A DNA stretch of 47,050 nucleotides from Scatomorpha merdavium (GTDB lineage Bacteria; Bacillota; Clostridia; Oscillospirales; Oscillospiraceae). The notes under the pieces were generated by a model. It was not told the origin of the DNA. It was given only the letters and a program-made list of their open reading frames with translations, and searched no databases. The translations under genes were made by a program, and so were the position numbers. Of this stretch, positions 23,017 through 32,177 are shown one piece after another (position 1 is the first letter of the stretch; the number at the start of each line of letters is the position of its first letter). Where the stretch lies: the NCBI GenBank assembly GCA_018711415.1, contig DVIJ01000010.1:1-47050 (forward strand). Direction: 5' to 3'.

Positions 23017-25074
23017 ATGGATCCAAAGTATGAAGCTCTATTTACACCCTGGAAAATCGGCAATGTCGAGATCAAGAACCGCATAGTCATGTGCTCAATG
23101 GGCGGCACCTCGCTCTTCGGCTGGATGGAGCCCAGCCACTTTGATAAGGAAGCCGCTTACTTCCTGCTCGAGAAGGCCAGAAACGGCGTCGGCCTGGTGC
23201 TCCCCGGAATGCAGTGGGTGCGCGACGTCATGGGCAACCGCTGGCTTTATAAGAACAAGAGCATCTACAAGCCCCTGAAGGAGTACATGAAGGAGTTCCA
23301 TAAGACCGGCTCGAAGCTGTTCATCCAGCTGGCCGCCGGCTGCGGCCGCTCGATGGCCGTCACCGATATGATCGGTCTGTGTCTCGATCACCCGATAATC
23401 GGCAAGCTGGCCAGCCCCGTCATGGATGCCGAGTATCTCTGCGCCTCCGCCTCCGATACTCCGAACCGCTGGAAGGAGGACTACAAGTCCAAGCCTCTCA
23501 CCGTTGAGCAGATCCAGGAGAGCGTCGAGGCCTTCGGCAAGACCGCGAAGCTCCTGCGCGAGGCCGGCGTCGACGGCGTTGAGATCCACGCCGTGCACGA
23601 GGGCTATACGCTCGACCAGTTCGCCATTGCGAACTTCAACTACCGCACCGACGAGTACGGCGGTTCCCTGGAGAACAGGCTCCGCTTTGCTACCGACATA
23701 GTCAAGGCGATAAAGCGCGAGGCCGGTGCAGACTTCCCGGTGTCCCTGCGTTACTCCGTCGTCTCCAAGACGAAGGACTTCTTCCAGGGCGCTGTCCCGG
23801 GCGAGGAGTTCAAGGAATTCGGCCGCGACATGGCCGAGTCCGAGCGCGCCGTCAAGCTGCTCGAGGAAGCCGGCTACGACATGCTCAACTGCGACAACGG
23901 CACCTACGACGCCTGGTACTGGGCGCATCCGCCTCAGTACATGCCGAACAACTGCAACCTCGCGGAAGTCGAGCACATCAAAAACTTCTGCAATATCCCG
24001 GTCGTCTGCGCGGGCAAGATGGAGCCCGAGGTCGCGGCCGAGGAGATCGCCGCCGGCAGGCTGGACGCCGTCGCTATCGCGCGTCAGAACCTGGTCGACC
24101 CCGAGTGGATCATCAAGATCCAGGAGGGCAGGGAAGAGGACATCAAGCCCTGCATCAGGTGCCATAACGGCTGCTTCAACATGGCCAAGTACAAGGGTAC
24201 GAACAACCTGCAGCCCCTGTGGGATTCGATGCACCTGGCCCGCTGCGCGCTCACTCCGCCGACGATGCAGCACAACAAGTATAAGATCGTCCCGACGACC
24301 AAGCCCAAGACTGTCGCTATCATAGGCGGCGGCATAGGCGGCATGGAATGCGCCCTGGTGCTCAAGCGCCGCGGACATAAGCCGGTCATCTTCGAAAAGA
24401 CCGACAGACTCGGCGGTCTGTTCATCACTGCTTCGTCGATGTCCTTCAAGGAGAACGACAAGCAGCTCATCGAGTGGTACAAGAAGGAGATCGCCCGCAA
24501 CGGTATCGAGGTCAGGTTCAACACCGAGATCAACGATATCAGGACCATCGGCAACTTCGACGAGATCATCGTCGCCACCGGCTCCGTGCCGAGAAAGATG
24601 CCCATCCCCGGCTTCGACAAGACCATGACCCTGACGGAGCTCCTGGCCGAAAAGAAGGAAGTCGGCGACAAGGTCGTCATCTTCGGCGGAGGCCAGTCCG
24701 GCTGCGAGGCGGCTCTTGAGCTGGTGCTCCAGGGCAAGCACCCGACGATAGTCGAGTATGCTGTGGACCTGGTCGCGGCGGCGAACGTCCCCCTGCCGAA
24801 CGCCTCCTATCTGCGTGAGGCCCTGGTGTTCCACAAGGTCCCCATCTACCTCGAGTCCACGATAACCAACATCAAGGATGGCAGCGTCACCGTCAAGGGT
24901 AAGGACGGCACCATCACCGAGGTCGAGTGCGACAATGTCGTCAACGCTATCGGCTTCCTACCCACCCCCGTGGCGAAGAAGGGCAAGAACGTCCACCTCG
25001 TCGGCGACTGCATCGCCATAGGCAACCTGCGCACCGTCATCTGGCGTGCTTGGGACGTCTGCATGAAGATCTAA
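23017..25074 (+). CDS. Old Yellow Enzyme / 2,4-dienoyl-CoA reductase-type flavoenzyme
   Basis: A 685-residue oxidoreductase built like FadH, trimethylamine dehydrogenase and BaiCD. An N-terminal FMN TIM barrel begins PKYEALFTPWKIGNVEIKNR and contains GVEIHAVHEGYTLDQF and YRTDEYGGSLENRLRF. Next come the cluster cysteines in CIRCHNGC (Cys379, 382, 386) with a fourth at 410. Then follow an FAD site (VAIIGGGIGGMECAL) and an NAD(P)H site (VVIFGGGQSGCEAAL), ending NAIGFLPTP and VHLVGDC. It should reduce an activated C=C bond with NAD(P)H. The substrate could be a dienoyl-CoA, enoate or steroid-like compound. ATG 23017 has AAAGG at good distance; the ATG at 23008 does not. It is monocistronic. Confidence 0.9.
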   Translation: MDPKYEALFTPWKIGNVEIKNRIVMCSMGGTSLFGWMEPSHFDKEAAYFLLEKARNGVGLVLPGMQWVRDVMGNRWLYKNKSIYKPLKEYMKEFHKTGSKLFIQLAAGCGRSMAVTDMIGLCLDHPIIGKLASPVMDAEYLCASASDTPNRWKEDYKSKPLTVEQIQESVEAFGKTAKLLREAGVDGVEIHAVHEGYTLDQFAIANFNYRTDEYGGSLENRLRFATDIVKAIKREAGADFPVSLRYSVVSKTKDFFQGAVPGEEFKEFGRDMAESERAVKLLEEAGYDMLNCDNGTYDAWYWAHPPQYMPNNCNLAEVEHIKNFCNIPVVCAGKMEPEVAAEEIAAGRLDAVAIARQNLVDPEWIIKIQEGREEDIKPCIRCHNGCFNMAKYKGTNNLQPLWDSMHLARCALTPPTMQHNKYKIVPTTKPKTVAIIGGGIGGMECALVLKRRGHKPVIFEKTDRLGGLFITASSMSFKENDKQLIEWYKKEIARNGIEVRFNTEINDIRTIGNFDEIIVATGSVPRKMPIPGFDKTMTLTELLAEKKEVGDKVVIFGGGQSGCEAALELVLQGKHPTIVEYAVDLVAAANVPLPNASYLREALVFHKVPIYLESTITNIKDGSVTVKGKDGTITEVECDNVVNAIGFLPTPVAKKGKNVHLVGDCIAIGNLRTVIWRAWDVCMKI

Positions 25075-25089
25075 GCACAACATATAAAT

Positions 25090-25127
25090 AAAAAACTGAC
25101 GCGGTCTTTTGACCGCGTCAGTTTTTT
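25090..25127. terminator. Bidirectional terminator between flavoenzyme and dppF genes
   Basis: The 12-bp stem ACTGACGCGGTC/GACCGCGTCAGT has loop TTTT and A- and T-tracts on both sides. It serves both convergent genes. Confidence 0.93.
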
Positions 25128-26097
25128 AATCTTCAAAGAGCCGACACATGACGAAGTGTCCCTTGTCGACTTCGCGCAGCTGCATATCTCCCTCCAAACA
25201 GCGCTCCGTGCAGTATTGACAGCGCGAAGCAAAACGGCAGCCTGGCTTTGGGTCGATGGGATTTGTAACTTCGCCCCGAATGACCTCCCTGTGCCGGTGT
25301 CGGCTGTTTATGGACGGCACGGGGATGGAGGACAAAAGCATCTTGGTGTAGGGGTGCAGCGGGCGCTTAAAGAGCTCCGAAGAGGGCGCCTTTTCGATGC
25401 ACTGACCGACGTAGAGGACCGCTATCTCATCCGAGATGTGCCGCACGACTGAGAGGTCGTGCGTGATGAAGAGATAGGTGAGCCCGAACTTGTCCTGCAG
25501 GTCCATCAGCAGGTTGAGGATCTGGGCCTGGATGCTTACGTCGAGAGCGGAGACCGGCTCGTCGCAGACGATGAACTCGGGCTTCATGGAGAGCGCTCGG
25601 GCAAGGCCGATGCGCTGACGCCTACCGCCGTCGAGCTCGTGAGGATAGCTGTTGACGAGCCTTGGCGCGAGACCGGCGATATCCATGAGCTCCAGCACGC
25701 GGTTTTCAAGCTCAGACTTGTCTTTGTAGATCTTGTTGACGATGAGCTGGTCGGCTATGAGCTGATAGACGGTGTTGCGCGGATTCAGGCTGGAGTAGGG
25801 GTCCTGAAAGATTATCTGCATCTTCTGACGCAGGGTGCGCAGCTGTTTCTTGTTGTAGGCGAGGATGTTCTCACCCTCAAACAGGACTTCGCCGTCCGTG
25901 GCCTGTTCCAGCCTGAGGATAGTGCGTCCAAGCGTGGACTTGCCGCAGCCGGACTCGCCGACGACGCCGAGCGTTGTACCGCGTTCGATCGTAAAGTTGA
26001 TGTCGTCCACGGCGTGGAGCATACCGTAACCGGTCTTGAAGTATTTCTTGAGGTGCCGCACCTCGAGCAGCGGCGTATCGTTCTTATTCGTTCCCAT
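25126..26097 (-). CDS. dppF: Oligopeptide/dipeptide ABC transporter ATPase, DppF/OppF type
   Basis: A 323-residue ATPase and the last gene of the peptide-use operon. It has Walker A GESGCGKST, FQDPYSSLNPRNTV, Walker B FIVCDEPVSALDVSIQAQ, FITHDLSVVRHI and the Opp-type C-terminal region CRFASRCQYCTERC. The signature motif reads ELDGGRRQRIG instead of the usual LSGGQ, so the signature serine is an aspartate; the paired DppD keeps FSGGMKQR. The start at 26097 has AAGGAG inside the end of dppD, and the two genes overlap by 14 bases. DppD and DppF power the DppBC pore. Confidence 0.94.
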   Translation of the reverse strand: MGTNKNDTPLLEVRHLKKYFKTGYGMLHAVDDINFTIERGTTLGVVGESGCGKSTLGRTILRLEQATDGEVLFEGENILAYNKKQLRTLRQKMQIIFQDPYSSLNPRNTVYQLIADQLIVNKIYKDKSELENRVLELMDIAGLAPRLVNSYPHELDGGRRQRIGLARALSMKPEFIVCDEPVSALDVSIQAQILNLLMDLQDKFGLTYLFITHDLSVVRHISDEIAVLYVGQCIEKAPSSELFKRPLHPYTKMLLSSIPVPSINSRHRHREVIRGEVTNPIDPKPGCRFASRCQYCTERCLEGDMQLREVDKGHFVMCRLFED

Positions 26098-27091
26098 TGG
26101 CAGTCTCTCCTTGGCTCATGAGGTGGCACATGACCATGTGCGTGCCGTGTGTGACGGGAACCGGCGGCGTTGTCTTGCACAGCTCGGTAGCGAAGGGGCA
26201 GCGCGGTGAGAACTTGCAGCCGACGGGAAGATTGGTGGGGTCGGGCATCAGGCCGTTTATGGGCTTGAGCCTGTCCGTATCCACATCCAGGCTCGGTATG
26301 GAACCGAAGAGCCCGTCGGTATAGGGGTGACGCTTATCTTCGCCGAAGATGTCCTCCATAGTGCCGGCCTCAATTATCTCGCCCGCGTACATGACCGCGA
26401 CGTTGTCACAGGTCTCGGCAACGACGCCGAGGTCGTGGGTTATGAGTATCATGGCCATGCCGAGTTTATCGCGCAGGCTGCTCATCATGGCGAGCACCTG
26501 AGCCTGGATGGTGACGTCCAGGGCTGTGGTGGGCTCGTCTGCGATGACAAGACTGGGGCTGCAGGCCAGAGCGATAGCGATGACAATGCGCTGCTTCATA
26601 CCGCCGGAGAACTGGTGCGGATACTCCCGCTTGCGCTTTTTGGGGATGCCGACCAGCTCCATTATCTCGTCCACGCGCTCATCCAGCTCTTTGGGGCTGC
26701 GCTTTTCGCTGTTGTGGAGCTGGAGAGACTCGAGGATTTGGTCACCGACGGATATGACGGGGTTGAGGCTGGTCATCGGGTCCTGAAAGATCATGGAGAT
26801 CTTGTCGCCGCGAATCTGGCGCATGTCGGCTTCCTTGAGGGTCAGGAGGTTCTGACCTTCAAAGACGACGCTGCCGCCGGTGATGTGGCCGATGTCCTGG
26901 GGAAGCAGGCGAAGGATGCTGAGCGCGGTGGTCGTTTTTCCTGCGCCGGTCTCGCCGACGATGCCCAGGGTCTCGCCCTGCTTCAGGGAGAAGCTGACGC
27001 CGTTGACGGCTCGTACGACCTCGCTGTCGGTCCGGTATACGACCTCAAGGTCTTTCACCTCGAGGAGGTTGGTGTTTTGAAGTTCGTTCAT
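26084..27091 (-). CDS. dppD: Oligopeptide/dipeptide ABC transporter ATPase, DppD/OppD type
   Basis: A 335-residue ATPase with Walker A GETGAGKTT, FQDPMTSLNPVISVG, canonical signature FSGGMKQRIVIA, Walker B LVIADEPTTALDVTIQAQ and LITHDLGVVAE. The C-terminal NLPVGCKFSPRCPFATELC is the Cys-containing Opp C-terminal region, which in some members carries an iron-sulfur cluster. The start ATG 27091 follows AGGAGG, 13 bases after dppC. Confidence 0.95.
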   Translation of the reverse strand: MNELQNTNLLEVKDLEVVYRTDSEVVRAVNGVSFSLKQGETLGIVGETGAGKTTTALSILRLLPQDIGHITGGSVVFEGQNLLTLKEADMRQIRGDKISMIFQDPMTSLNPVISVGDQILESLQLHNSEKRSPKELDERVDEIMELVGIPKKRKREYPHQFSGGMKQRIVIAIALACSPSLVIADEPTTALDVTIQAQVLAMMSSLRDKLGMAMILITHDLGVVAETCDNVAVMYAGEIIEAGTMEDIFGEDKRHPYTDGLFGSIPSLDVDTDRLKPINGLMPDPTNLPVGCKFSPRCPFATELCKTTPPVPVTHGTHMVMCHLMSQGETANGNE

Positions 27092-27104
27092 AATGCCCCT
27101 CCTG

Positions 27105-27989
27105 TCAGTTTTTCAGCTTGGGGTCGAGCGCGTCGCGCAGGCCGTCGCCGACGAGGTTGATGGAGAAGGCGGAAATGGCGATGGCGATGCCGGGGATGGT
27201 CACGAGGTAGGGGTACTCCTGCATGTAGTCCCTGGCCTGGTTGAGCATGGTGCCCCACTCAGGCGTGGGGGGCTGGACGCCGAGGCCGATGAAGCTGAGG
27301 CCGGCGGCAAGCAGTATCATCTGAGCGATGGCCATGGTACCCTGAACGATGATGGGGCCGATGGCGTTGGGCAGCACGTCATGCATGATGATGCGCAGGT
27401 CGCTCGAGCCTCCCATCTTGGCCGCTTCGATGTAGTCCTCGCCCACGACGGAGAGGACGGAGGAGCGGACGATACGCGTGAAGCCCGGTATTTGCGATAT
27501 TGTTATTGCTATCAGCAGATTCATGACCGTCGGGCCGAGAGTAGAGACGATGGCGATGGCCATGAGCAGGGTGGGGATGCTCAGGAGTATGTCCATGAGC
27601 CGCATGACAATCTCGTCGAAGATGCCGCCGTAGTAGCCGCACATCGCGCCGAGCAGACCGCCGATGCCGAGGGAAATGAAGGTGGTGAAAAAGCCCAGAC
27701 TGAGCGATATGCGCGCGCCGTGGACTATTCTTGCCAACTGATTTCGGCCGTAGGCGTCGGTGCCGAAGGGCGGGACCTCGGAGGGGCTCTTTAGCCGGAG
27801 CGAGGAGTTGCTGGTCACGGCCATGCTGTAGTCGATGATGACGTCGGCAAAGATGGCCAGGAGCATCATAATGAGGATGATGACAAGACCGAGCATGGCC
27901 AGCTTGTTCTTGCGGAAGCGGCGGACCACCTCGCGGGAGCGATTACGTTTTGCGGCCTTAAGGTCGACTTTAACGATGGTTTGTTCCAT
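27105..27989 (-). CDS. dppC: Dipeptide ABC transporter permease DppC
   Basis: A 294-residue permease. It has a cytoplasmic N-terminus (REVVRRFRKNKLAMLGL), a first membrane segment, a periplasmic loop with PPFGTDAYGRNQLARIVHG, and the inner-membrane-complex loop with EDYIEAAKMGGSSDLRIIMH. I place the start at ATG 27989, behind GGGAGG, and not at the upstream in-frame codon at 28070, which would overlap dppB. Typical DppC length is about 300. It forms the pore with DppB. Confidence 0.94.
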   Translation of the reverse strand: MEQTIVKVDLKAAKRNRSREVVRRFRKNKLAMLGLVIILIMMLLAIFADVIIDYSMAVTSNSSLRLKSPSEVPPFGTDAYGRNQLARIVHGARISLSLGFFTTFISLGIGGLLGAMCGYYGGIFDEIVMRLMDILLSIPTLLMAIAIVSTLGPTVMNLLIAITISQIPGFTRIVRSSVLSVVGEDYIEAAKMGGSSDLRIIMHDVLPNAIGPIIVQGTMAIAQMILLAAGLSFIGLGVQPPTPEWGTMLNQARDYMQEYPYLVTIPGIAIAISAFSINLVGDGLRDALDPKLKN

Positions 27990-28008
27990 ATACCTTGCCT
28001 CCCGTCCT

Positions 28009-28941
28009 CTAGGATTTGAAGTATTTTGCGCGGATCCTCGGGTCAATGGCGGCGTATATGAGGTCCACAATGAGCATTGTTATACAGACCATTGCCGCGA
28101 AAAACACGATGGAGCCGGTCACGACCGGGGTGTTCTGCATACGAATGGCGGTTATCATGAGGGTGGAGATGCCCTGCATGGAGAACACGGTCTCGATGAG
28201 GATGGCGCCGCCCAGGAGCTGGCCGAAGTCTATGCCCAGGGAGGTGATAACGGGCAGCAGCGCGTTTTTGAGCTCGTGCCTGGTGATTATCAGCCTCTCA
28301 TTGGCGCCCTTGGAGCGCGCGGTACGGACATAGTCGGAGCGGATGGTCTCGAGCATAGTAGTGCGGGTGAGACGCATGATTTTAGCAGCGGTGGGCGCAG
28401 CGAGGGTAAAGACGGGCAGGACAAAGTGTTTCCAGGTCCCGACGCCGTTTGTCGGGAACCAGCCGAGTTTGACCGAAAAGTACATTATGAGCAGCATGCC
28501 CAGCCAAAAACGGGGCATGGAGGTGAATACCATGGCGACGGAAGTACATATCATGTCCGTTGCGGAGTATTTCTTGATAGCGGAGATGACTCCGAGCGGT
28601 ATGCCTATGAGCGCGGTCAGAATAACGCTGCATATGGCGAGTTCTATCGTGACGGGAAGTCGTTTCAGTATCTCGTTCACAACGGGCTCGCCGGTCTGCC
28701 ACGAAGTACCGAAGTCGCCGTGCAGAGCGTTCCAGACGTATCTCACATATTGCACCAGCAGCGGGTCGTTAAAGCCCAGCTCTTCGTTCAGGGCCTCAAC
28801 GGCCTCGGGCGTAGCGTTGACGCCGAGGAGCAGGGTAGCCGGGTCGCCGGGCGTGAGGCTCATAATGAACATGATGAGCAGAATGACGCCAAGCAGTATT
28901 GGGATCAAAAGCAGTAGTCTTTTTAAAATGTATTTCAGCAC
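28009..28941 (-). CDS. dppB: Dipeptide ABC transporter permease DppB
   Basis: A 310-residue permease starting MLKYILKRLLLLIPILLGV, a typical DppB N-terminus. GDPATLLLG, LGFNDPLLVQYVRYVWNALHG and the coupling loop DYVRTARSKGANERLIITRH are all family features. The start is GTG 28941, behind CTGGAGG. It lies between ridA and dppC in one operon. Confidence 0.95.
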   Translation of the reverse strand: MLKYILKRLLLLIPILLGVILLIMFIMSLTPGDPATLLLGVNATPEAVEALNEELGFNDPLLVQYVRYVWNALHGDFGTSWQTGEPVVNEILKRLPVTIELAICSVILTALIGIPLGVISAIKKYSATDMICTSVAMVFTSMPRFWLGMLLIMYFSVKLGWFPTNGVGTWKHFVLPVFTLAAPTAAKIMRLTRTTMLETIRSDYVRTARSKGANERLIITRHELKNALLPVITSLGIDFGQLLGGAILIETVFSMQGISTLMITAIRMQNTPVVTGSIVFFAAMVCITMLIVDLIYAAIDPRIRAKYFKS

Positions 28942-28985
28942 TGGTTATCCACCTCCAGAGAAGTACCGCGGGGGAGGCTAGACCT

Positions 28986-29348
28986 TCAGGACAGCCTCCC
29001 GGAGGCAATTACCTCCACCTCGCAAAGGGCGTTGAAGGGCAGACTCTTAACGGCCACGCAGGTCCGCGCGGGGCGGCTGATGAAATGCTTAGCATAAACG
29101 GCATTGAACTTGTCGTAGTTGCCCATGTCGGTCAGATAGCAGTTTGCCTTGAGGATGTTTTCCATCCCGAGGCCGAGCTTAGCAAGAACGGCTTTGATGT
29201 TCTCGGCGACCTGAGCCGCCTGGCTTTCAATGTCCTCCCCGACAAAGCTGCCGGTGGCCGGGTCTGTCCCAATCTGGCCGGAGAGGTAGTACAGGTCTCC
29301 GAGCTTCACGGCCTCGGATAGTATAGGCGTTGTTACCTGATCGCTCAT
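28986..29348 (-). CDS. ridA: RidA-family protein (enamine/imine deaminase)
   Basis: A 120-residue RidA/YjgF protein. YYLSGQIGTDPATG, ENIKAVLAKLGLGMENILKA, YDKFNAVYAKHF and SRPARTCVAVKSLPFNALCEVE are family signatures. Arg95, the residue that holds the carboxylate of the imine substrate, and the following Glu are present. The usual N-terminal APAAIGPYSQ stretch is replaced by TPILSEAVKLGD, as in the looser Rid subfamilies. RidA proteins hydrolyse reactive 2-aminoacrylate-type intermediates. Here it sits inside a peptide import and hydrolysis operon, with AGGAT/GGAGG-type ribosome site at the start. Confidence 0.93.
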   Translation of the reverse strand: MSDQVTTPILSEAVKLGDLYYLSGQIGTDPATGSFVGEDIESQAAQVAENIKAVLAKLGLGMENILKANCYLTDMGNYDKFNAVYAKHFISRPARTCVAVKSLPFNALCEVEVIASGRLS

Positions 29349-29388
29349 GATAATCCTCCGTAATAATAATTAGATTTTGTGGTCAGGC

Positions 29389-30501
29389 TCAGACTATGCG
29401 GAGCAGACCGGGGTTGACCTGAGTGTTGGAAAGAATCTCGAAGCCGTCTTTCTTGACGAGCACAAGGTCCTCAAAGTGGAACATCCTGCCCTCAGTCATG
29501 ACGACGGGCTCGATGTTGAACACCATGTTCTCCTCGAGGGCGAAGTCCTCAACAGGGCTGAGCATGGGGAACTCGTGGCACTCGATGCCGAGGGAGTGAC
29601 CGATGTGGGGGATGTTGAAGGGCAGGCCGCGCTTAGTCATGCCGTCGGCGCAGACGCGGAAGAGCTCGCTGGCGGGGACGCCGGCGCGGATGTGGGAAAA
29701 GATCTCCTCCTGGGTCTCGCACATCTTGGTGTAGATGTCCACATACTTCTGATTCAGCTCGCCGACCATGACGGTACGGGCAAAGTCGGAAAGGTAGTGA
29801 CCCTCGCCGACGCCGCCGAAGTCCAGACGCATCTGGTCGCCGCCGCGCATGACGTTGTCGGTGGGCAGGGCGTGGACCAGGACAGACTTCTCGCAGGCGC
29901 CCATGACAAAGAAGTCGATGGCGGAGAGACCGTCGTTTATCATGTAGGTCTTGACCTTGTTGGCAAATTCACGCTCGGTGCAGCCGGGGTGGACTTCCTG
30001 CAGGCCCTTTTCCATGGCGACGCGGGTGATGTTGGCGGCGTCGGCCAGGTACTTGATCTCCTTCGGCTCCTTTATCATACGGACCTTCTCGAAGATGCGC
30101 TTGCAGTTGACAAGGTTGATGTTCGGCATCCGATGCATGAGCTCCTGGTAATAGGAAGCGGTGAGATAACCCAGCTCTATACCGATGCGAGCGTCGGCAA
30201 GGCCGCGCTCCTCAAGGACGTCGGCCAAAAAGTCGATGGGAGACTGCTGGAACTCGACATAGTAGCGCCTGTCCTTTATCCAGGTCTCGGAGTCGACGGT
30301 GTTCTGCTCGATGCAGCAGGCTATGATGGCCGGCTCTCCACTGAGGGGGAGGACGGTGATGGCAAGCCTGTCCGGAATATCCTTCTGGGTCATTATATAG
30401 GTCTCGGAAAAATAGATGGTATTGGCAGGGGAGATGATAACTGCGACGTCTATGCCGTCCTCCGCCATATACTTTTTGAGCCTGTCATATCTGCTGAGCA
30501 T
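29389..30501 (-). CDS. M24-family Xaa-Pro-type peptidase
   Basis: A 370-residue two-domain enzyme. The N-terminal creatinase/prolidase-like domain starts SRYDRLKKYMAEDGIDVAVI; the C-terminal domain has the pita-bread metal site. The five ligands can be traced: Asp in LDFGGVGEGH, Asp in LSDFARTVM, His in HIGHSLGIE, Glu in NIEPVVM and Glu in HFEDLVLV. It resembles Xaa-Pro dipeptidases and aminopeptidases and would cut imported peptides in the cytoplasm. The start follows AAGGAGG. A stem-loop precedes it, after the binding-protein gene. Confidence 0.92.
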   Translation of the reverse strand: MLSRYDRLKKYMAEDGIDVAVIISPANTIYFSETYIMTQKDIPDRLAITVLPLSGEPAIIACCIEQNTVDSETWIKDRRYYVEFQQSPIDFLADVLEERGLADARIGIELGYLTASYYQELMHRMPNINLVNCKRIFEKVRMIKEPKEIKYLADAANITRVAMEKGLQEVHPGCTEREFANKVKTYMINDGLSAIDFFVMGACEKSVLVHALPTDNVMRGGDQMRLDFGGVGEGHYLSDFARTVMVGELNQKYVDIYTKMCETQEEIFSHIRAGVPASELFRVCADGMTKRGLPFNIPHIGHSLGIECHEFPMLSPVEDFALEENMVFNIEPVVMTEGRMFHFEDLVLVKKDGFEILSNTQVNPGLLRIV

Positions 30502-30531
30502 GATTATTTGCCTCCTTGACTAAATTTAATT

Positions 30532-30568
30532 GAGCCTCGTATCCGGCCCGCAACCGGATACGAAGCTC
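30532..30568 (-). terminator. Strong stem-loop after the peptide-binding-protein gene
   Basis: A 15-bp stem with one G-U pair (30532-30546 with 30554-30568) and a 7-base loop. On the minus strand it is followed by AATTAAATTT. It may act as a partial terminator or mRNA stabiliser, giving more binding protein than the downstream transporter parts. Confidence 0.65.
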
Positions 30569-30611
30569 GGCGCTGGGGTAGTTTCAGGAAAAAGTGAAGA
30601 TGTTGACTAAA

Positions 30612-32177
30612 TCATTCCCAGGACAGGAAGCGCAGCTGCAGACCGACGAAGGGGTCATAGCCGTTGAAGACCAGACCGGCGGTGTGAGCGTAGCTCATGG
30701 TGGGGTAGTAGCAGGGAGCGAAGTAGGCCTGCTCAGACAGGTACACGAGGGTGTCGTGCAGAATGGTCCAACGGGCGTCCTCGTCCATCTCAATATCCTG
30801 CGCATCGCGCTGGCTCTCGATATAGGGGTCCTCAAGGCCGCTGTAGGGAACGGAGCCACGGATGCTGCTGACCTCGAAGGTCTGACCGGCGTCGGTGTTG
30901 AGGTTCAGGTGGGTGGCAGCGATGGTGAAGTTGCCGTTCTTCATGGCGTCCAGGAAGGCATTGGTCTCGAGCAGGGTGACGGTGGCGGTGATGCCGATGG
31001 CGGCCAGGTTCTCCCTGGCGATCTCGGCGACGTTCTCATCCTTGCCCTCGCGGCAGTAGATGGTGCCGATGTCGAATCCGTCCTCGTAGCCGGCTTCCTT
31101 CATGAGCTCAAGGGCCTTCTCAACGTTGTACTCGTAGCCGGGGACCTCGTCGTCGTAACCGAACATGTTCTGGTTGGCGATGGAGTTAGCGATGGTGCCG
31201 AGGCCCTCCTCAGCGACGTCGACCATGAACTGCTTATCGAGGCAGTAGTTGATGGCCTGGCGGACCTTGACGTTCTTGAGGGGCTCGATGGTGTTGTCAC
31301 GCAGGTTGAACTGCAGGAAGTAGACCATGCCGCAGCTGTGGGAGTAGATATCGAGGTTGGAGTCATTCTCGATGGTGGTGATGGAGCTGGCGGGGAAGTC
31401 ACGGGAGATGTTCAGCTCGCCGCTCTGGAGGGCGAGGACCTGGGTGTTGCCGTCGGGGATAATGTTGAACTTGACGTGCTTGATGGCCGGAGCGCCAGCG
31501 AAGTAGTCCTCGAAAGCCTCGAGCTCAACGCCGGTGGTCGGGTCGTAGGAGACCAGCTTGTAGGGGCCGCTGGCGACGATGCCCTCGGTGAAGCCGTTGG
31601 TGGTTTCCCAGGCAGCCTCGCAGTAGATCTTCACGTAGATAGCGCAGTAGTAGAGGAAGGTAGCGGAGGGGGCGGTCAGGTAGACGTCGATGGTGTAGTC
31701 GTCGATGACTTCAACGTGGTCGACCTGAGCGGCAACGGTAGCCTGATAGTCGGCGTACTCTTCCTTGATGAGGTTGAAGGAGAAGGCGACGTCGCTGGCC
31801 TTGAGGTCGCTGCCGTCGTGGAACTTGATGTCGTCGCGGATATGGAAGGTATATTTGAGGTTTTCCTCATCCCAATCCCAGCTCTCAGCGATGTTGGGGG
31901 AGAGGTTGGCGTCCTGGTCGAGCACGAGCAGACCGTCGTAGATGTTGGTCAGCACCTGGTTGGTGACTATGTTCTGCTGGCCGTAGATGCTGAGCGTCTG
32001 CAGCTCAGTAGAGAGGGACACCGTGAGAGTATCGGTCTCGTTCTTGTTTTCCGTACCCTGGGCTTCGCCACCCGAGGGAGCGGAGCTGTCAGTGGGCTCC
32101 TGCGTGTCCTGACCGCCGCAGGCGGCAAGAGACAGGCACATGGCAAGGGCCAACACGATGCACAGGAATCTTTTCAT
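30612..32177 (-). CDS. Dipeptide/oligopeptide ABC transporter substrate-binding lipoprotein
   Basis: A 521-residue lipoprotein with lipobox LAAC (Cys20), followed by a Ser/Gly/Glu-rich linker to about residue 50. The mature part is a cluster C (DppA/OppA) binding protein: NIYDGLLVLDQDANLSPNIAESW, YTFHIRDDIKFHDGSDLKASDV, ASGPYKLVSYD and VRQAINYCLDK. It delivers peptides or related compounds to DppBCDF. The start codon overlaps the stop of the upstream amidohydrolase by 4 bases, with AGGAGG just before it. Confidence 0.93.
   Translation of the reverse strand: MKRFLCIVLALAMCLSLAACGGQDTQEPTDSSAPSGGEAQGTENKNETDTLTVSLSTELQTLSIYGQQNIVTNQVLTNIYDGLLVLDQDANLSPNIAESWDWDEENLKYTFHIRDDIKFHDGSDLKASDVAFSFNLIKEEYADYQATVAAQVDHVEVIDDYTIDVYLTAPSATFLYYCAIYVKIYCEAAWETTNGFTEGIVASGPYKLVSYDPTTGVELEAFEDYFAGAPAIKHVKFNIIPDGNTQVLALQSGELNISRDFPASSITTIENDSNLDIYSHSCGMVYFLQFNLRDNTIEPLKNVKVRQAINYCLDKQFMVDVAEEGLGTIANSIANQNMFGYDDEVPGYEYNVEKALELMKEAGYEDGFDIGTIYCREGKDENVAEIARENLAAIGITATVTLLETNAFLDAMKNGNFTIAATHLNLNTDAGQTFEVSSIRGSVPYSGLEDPYIESQRDAQDIEMDEDARWTILHDTLVYLSEQAYFAPCYYPTMSYAHTAGLVFNGYDPFVGLQLRFLSWE

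Noticed and set aside
23095..24834. 579-codon open frame antisense to the flavoenzyme gene
   Set aside because: A shadow of third-position GC bias. No ribosome site or domain is visible, and the sense frame is a clear FMN/FAD enzyme.
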